Source: Chara braunii (taxonomy: Eukaryota; Streptophyta; Charophyceae; Charales; Characeae). From it: a DNA stretch of 34,595 nt. The notes under the pieces were generated by a model, which saw nothing but the letters and a program-made list of their open reading frames with translations, was not told where the DNA came from and ran no database searches. Shown one piece after another: positions 30,856-34,595 of this stretch. The DNA is taken from assembly GCA_003427395.1 (NCBI GenBank), contig BFEA01000630.1:838584-873178 (forward strand). Direction: 5' to 3'. Numbering within the stretch: position 1 is the stretch's first letter; each line of letters starts with the position of its first letter. The translations under genes were made by a program, and so were the position numbers.

Positions 30856-32030
30856 TTGTACTAGCCACAGTTCTATAGTCCGCTTGAATTTATTTGCAAT
30901 TTAAGTTTATTTTAACTCTTCTTTAAATGCTTATGATTTATTTATCAATTAATGATCCTCACTGTGTATTGATTGAATTAAGGTTCGAAGTTGGCTTGGG
31001 ATCCCAGGGAAATGAAGTTTCAGGGAGGCGGGGAGTAACATGAGAGAACACACCTGCATTAAGACTGTTACTACAGATTCTATCAATGCTGGTTCCAGCG
31101 CTGGTGATGAGCCTTTCTGAGATTCTCGCCTGTCTCTATTCTTCAATATATTCCACCAACTCGTCTTCTACACCCTCTCTCCCTTAAAATATCCAGAATA
31201 CTTTATATATCCCTCTTGCTGTCGTGGCATTGATGGATCATTATGCGGATTCCACGTTATCTCGAATGGGAATCCAACTTTACCCTAACAAGCACCAACC
31301 AATCTCCAACCCCAATCCTTTTGGGTGTTGTGGCATTGATAACCGTTCGCAAATTCTTCCTTGGTCAACCATTCTCTCTATTTATCTTCCTGCTATCTTT
31401 TCCAGCTATTCTTATTGACCCTCTACTTTCAACCTCCAATTTTGTATCCTTCCACTCTTCTTACTCCCTCTATTCACTCGATTCTCCTTCCTTAACCTAG
31501 CACTTAACTTCTTACTTTCTCTCTTCCTCTATTTTACACTCTACTCAGATCACCTTCGACATTCTTACGCCTTCTGTTTATATAGCATCCCTCAACCACT
31601 CAATAGTGAGGATACCTACTAGTATGGGCCGAACGTAAACACGAAGTTAACGATTGAATAACAGCACCGACGATGCTGGATTATCAAAACGCACCTGAGG
31701 ATTGGTATTCCAAATCTACTCCTCGCCCATGTTATGACCATGATCAGCCTTATCAAGACCTCCACAGCAAGATACGCTGAGATCACAGACATCACCAGTA
31801 CCGTATGAGACTCCACGTATAGTTGCGACGTCTTTCTGCACACTAAAAATAGACGAGAACGGTTAATCACTCATCATGCAGATGGTCAGAGGTTGACTGC
31901 TACTAGCACTCCAACAATGGTTGACCGGTCAGCCTATGACGTGGCATATCTCCAGGAGGAGGTAAAATTAAAGTCTAACAGTGGCGGTCGACTTTCGGCA
32001 CGACTACTCAAGATACTTCACACATCAGCA
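30856..32030. other. No gene recognised
   Basis: AT- and pyrimidine-rich sequence. TATATATCC (31204-31212) and TATATAGC (31579-31586) resemble TATA boxes. GTGGCATTGAT occurs twice, at 31223 and 31329. Frames at 31243-31500 (plus) and 31619-31870 (minus) are hydrophobic or low-complexity and match nothing I know. Confidence 0.35.
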
Positions 32031-32099
32031 TTTTTTTTTTTTTTTTTTTAACAATGTCCCCGCCAGTGTTAGTGGTGATAATACGAGCAGACGCCACTA

Positions 32100-32625
32100 A
32101 CACCTGAGAAGAGGCTCCATCTATTGGTGGGGAGCATCACCTGCTGGAGAACGGGTCTAGCGTCCCATATACAAAATGAGATTTGGAGTACAGCAAAATA
32201 GGATTGTATGAGGTTCCTGCCTGCATTGATTACCCTAGGATCCAGGGGATTGACTGAGCAGGCTATTAGAGAGAGGGGGGAACCTCTTCGCCCTGAAACC
32301 GGCTCCAAATCCCTGCCGCTACACACTAGTTCCTCCCTCCCCCTACCTCTGAGTACCTTGACCCGCATCCCTTATACAGAATGAAATAATACCAGAACAA
32401 AGGGTTGAGAAAAAGTTGAGAAAGAACCTGCAAGCGTTGATTACTCTGGTGACTAGAGGGTTGACTGTGCAGGTTGCTGAGAGATGGGCACCAAAACACC
32501 TGCTGTTGAGAAGATACAACTACCAGCCTGCCAGTGTGCCAGCCGCTGTCCTTCAATCGTACAACACAACAACCAGCCTGCCAGCATTGATTACCTTGAT
32601 TACCAGGGGATAAACTGAGCAGATG
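32100..32625. repeat. Tandem repeat in the 3' region of the second LINE
   Basis: GCRTTGATTACYCT with ARGGGATTGACTGAGCAGG or close variants occurs at about 32222, 32433 and 32583. The first two units also share CACCTGCTG-GAGAA and ATACARAATGARAT, with spacing near 211 bp then 150 bp. Confidence 0.75.
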
Positions 32626-32806
32626 ATGTATCCTGTGGATGCGTAAGTATCTGATAGGTACTGCCCGGGGGGCACCGGGAAGGCTTATCTCATTCGTGTC
32701 TGATCCATTGTCAAATGCAAACTTCCATCAGGGCAAGGGGGGGAGGGGGAAACAGGTCCAGGAAATCAGACGGGGGTCTCATCGGGAAGGATGGATCCAT
32801 ATGAGT

Positions 32807-33460
32807 CTAGTCATTGAAAACAAGTCTGTAGTCTCTTGGGATTTCTTGTTCGATTATGGCTGCCTGAACTTCCGTCCACTCAATTTGAGCCATCCACCCA
32901 CCCCAATCTCCCCCTAGTAACCACTCCCTGCAGGAACGTGGAATCGCCCTTTTTATATCCTGGTCCGTCTGAAAGATGTCTAACTGTGACTTAAGATCCC
33001 TCCATCTACGTCTTAGCTCTAATTGGACCAGCTCCCCTATTTGTTTTGTCAATTTCGGACCTTCGATTTTGACTCCTTCCAAGACTAAGAGGCAACACTG
33101 CCACTAGAGCGCCCATAGGATGGATCGTCTTCCCAAGCTGTACAAATTGCTGGCATAGGCCGGGGCGTTTTCCAGTGTTGGGCAATGTCCTGTCAATATG
33201 GCCTGCCAAGACCATGACCAAGGGGTGTCCGATATCATTTTCCTCCAGATGCGGTCCCACCACCACCACGTCAGTAAGGCCACTGGACACTGCATAAAGA
33301 TATGTCAATGGTTTCATTTCGTCTTTGCATTGGGAAGGCAGACAAGCATCGGTGGCACCACGGGAGCGCTTTGCCTTTTCGTTGAAGGTAGGTGTGGTCA
33401 ATTAGCAAGGCATTCGTCGATAGGCAACGATGAGCGATCTACCATTGTAAGGAGGTAATT
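32807..33460 (-). pseudogene. LINE ORF2 C-terminal fragment (zf-RVT region)
   Basis: Only the region after the reverse transcriptase remains. A His/Cys segment (FMQCPVALLTWWWWDRIWRK in one frame) is followed by the Trp-rich and Glu/Arg-rich C-terminus. Several frame changes are needed to follow it (33401-33006, 33295-33104, 33082-32807). Protein sequence is clearly diverged from the same region at 17468-18290, so the two LINEs are separate insertions of related families. Confidence 0.75.
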
Positions 33461-33657
33461 TTTGCTGGTCTCGCTTTGCTTTCATTCAACCACTTAATTG
33501 GCTTAAGGAGGGTCCGATCCACGTTCAAATGTTTAGCCCATCTGTCGTTAATTTGATCTATTAACACTCTCTTGGGTCTGGGCAGTTTATACATGGATTT
33601 GACAGATATGGTGTTGAGGTGGACCCTTTTTCCGGTTGCTGCTGCTGCTCCCCGGTG

Positions 33658-33687
33658 TCAGGCGGCCACAAGTAGTGCGCCGCCTGA
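33658..33687. repeat. Strong hairpin TCAGGCGGC ... GCCGCCTGA
   Basis: A perfect 9 bp stem (33658-33666 with 33679-33687) with an inner CAC/GTG pair in the loop. It lies at the upper edge of the second LINE. The following CTGAAAACGG resembles the CTGAAAAACGG inside the hairpin at 22583-22600. Confidence 0.7.
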
Positions 33688-33689
33688 AA

Positions 33690-34595
33690 ACGGCAGTTTA
33701 GGGGTTTAGGCTCAGGGTTAAGTTCGCGTTTTGACAGTGCTTTGGGATGACCGGGCCGCAGGAATTATGAGTACTCAGGGTACCCCTGATTCTGGGCGCA
33801 CTGGATTTTAAGAGTGACCCCCAAAGACAGCAAGATGGATGGGTGCACTGAGCACAACTAGAGACCGTCATTTCCGGTCGCTCAGAGGACTGGGACCGTT
33901 TTGACCTGCCGCGGAGAGGGATTGCGGATACAGACCTCGCCGCGGCATTTTGACGGCATACAACCGGGGCCGAAATGAGGCCTCGGATTTTTGTCTTTTT
34001 AAACATCATATTTAAAAATAAAAGAAAAAGATCAAGGCCAGAAGAAGAGCGGAGAAAACGCAATATTCTTTATTTTTTTTATTTTTTACTACATTTAATC
34101 TTAGCGGAAATTCCCTTGTTATTTTATGTTTTCGACAATGAAATAAAAAACATAAAAAAAAAATATATCAAAAATGGTAAAAGGGAAAGGAAACGAAACG
34201 AAATTGGTTATTTATAAAAATTTTCTTGGGATTTAATTTTGGCAAACTTACGATTAAGTTATTATTTCCGACGATAGAATTAAGAAAAGGAAAGAATGAT
34301 GAAAAGTGATGGAAAAGACGAGAACACATGATTATCGGGACGGTGGACTAATTTCGCCTTGATCAACCGCCACTACCTCTGAACCCAGATTGAACGTTTT
34401 TCTCGGATTCTGATGATTTTCACTGCCGCCGATGGTCGGGATTCCCTAGGTCGCCTTCCTTGGGTTGGCGGAGAGGCTACGTCCTACGGTGTCTAGTGTG
34501 ACTCAGGCGCGGTATGGTCCCAGTGGTAGTTGTTTCAGCACGGTGACTTATTTTCAGGACCGGGACTACTACGACGGTTTTGCCAGGTTTGGAAC
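33690..34595. other. Unassigned end of window
   Basis: GC-rich to about 33980 with another 7 bp stem (33908-33914 with 33940-33946), then AT-rich to 34320, then mixed sequence. No coding frame or known repeat is recognised. Frames 33698-34063 (minus) and 33975-34217 (plus) are low-complexity or unmatched. Confidence 0.35.

Larger units (their letters stand above)
32031..33630 (-). mobile_element. Second LINE, 5'-truncated, 3' end with poly(A)
   Basis: Minus-strand frames at 33401-32807 match the C-terminus of the larger LINE. QFVQLGKTIHPMGAL/LYSLGRRSILWAL parallels FLIGRRAIIWAIW, KQIGELVQLELRRR parallels TIKQQIQIEL, and YRLVFND parallels YQLVFND. GTAAGGAGGTAA near 33450 and the following bases also match 18231-18290. 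Nineteen T residues at 32031-32049 on the plus strand would be the poly(A) tail. The upper end near 33630 is estimated, and no target-site duplication was found. Confidence 0.7.

Noticed and set aside
33698-33722. Telomere-like TTTAGGG units
   Set aside because: Only two or three imperfect units (TTTAGGGGTTTAGG, CAGGGTTAAG) are present, not an array.
1-34595. CRISPR arrays, bacterial operons, riboswitches
   Set aside because: No regular short repeats with unique spacers, no closely packed intact ORFs and no ribosome-binding sites; the content is eukaryotic repeats.

Overview
The window looks like intergenic, repeat-dense chromosomal DNA from a large-genome eukaryote. No intact host protein gene could be supported. 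Evidence for a eukaryote: a Ty3/Gypsy integrase, an L1-type LINE (endonuclease, reverse transcriptase, zf-RVT C-terminus, CCHC ORF1), tRNA-derived SINE-like units, TATA boxes in LTR-like blocks, and many microsatellites. L1-type LINEs with a CCHC ORF1 are common in land plants and charophytes, so a plant-lineage host is my preference, but the sequence does not settle it.

Layout. 1-3004: decayed 3' part of a Ty3/Gypsy pol (+), followed by an extra acidic ORF. About 3500-5170: LTR-like block A with a TATA box and a GATA/GA microsatellite. About 5170-5900: unrecognised leader or gag-like remnant. 5930-7880: SINE-like copy, then a four-copy 180-200 bp repeat. About 7880-9700: LTR-like block B, distantly related to A. 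10390-12745: two SINE-like units, a palindromic inverted-repeat element and a degenerate tandem repeat. 12746-17250: unrecognised DNA, microsatellites and small repeats. 17249-30790: one long, decayed LINE on the minus strand. 32031-33630: C-terminal end of a second LINE on the minus strand. 33631-34595: unassigned.

The clearest reconstruction is in the large LINE. A 5,004 bp element (21500-26503) sits inside the endonuclease domain. It starts TGTT, ends GACA and is flanked by a 4 bp TCGT duplication. Removing it with one TCGT copy puts the two LINE halves back in the same reading frame. The insert has no long recognisable ORF and no obvious LTR pair. Its first two kilobases hold a dense series of perfect stem-loops leading to a TATA box at 23618, and its distal part holds two hairpins with different stems around nearly the same loop. 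A very large solo LTR or a non-autonomous LTR-type element are the two best readings.

One feature is technical: 23757-23794 is the palindromic Nextera mate-pair junction adapter, flanked by two identical 138 bp copies of genomic sequence. The assembly is wrong there, and ORFs crossing it are artefacts.
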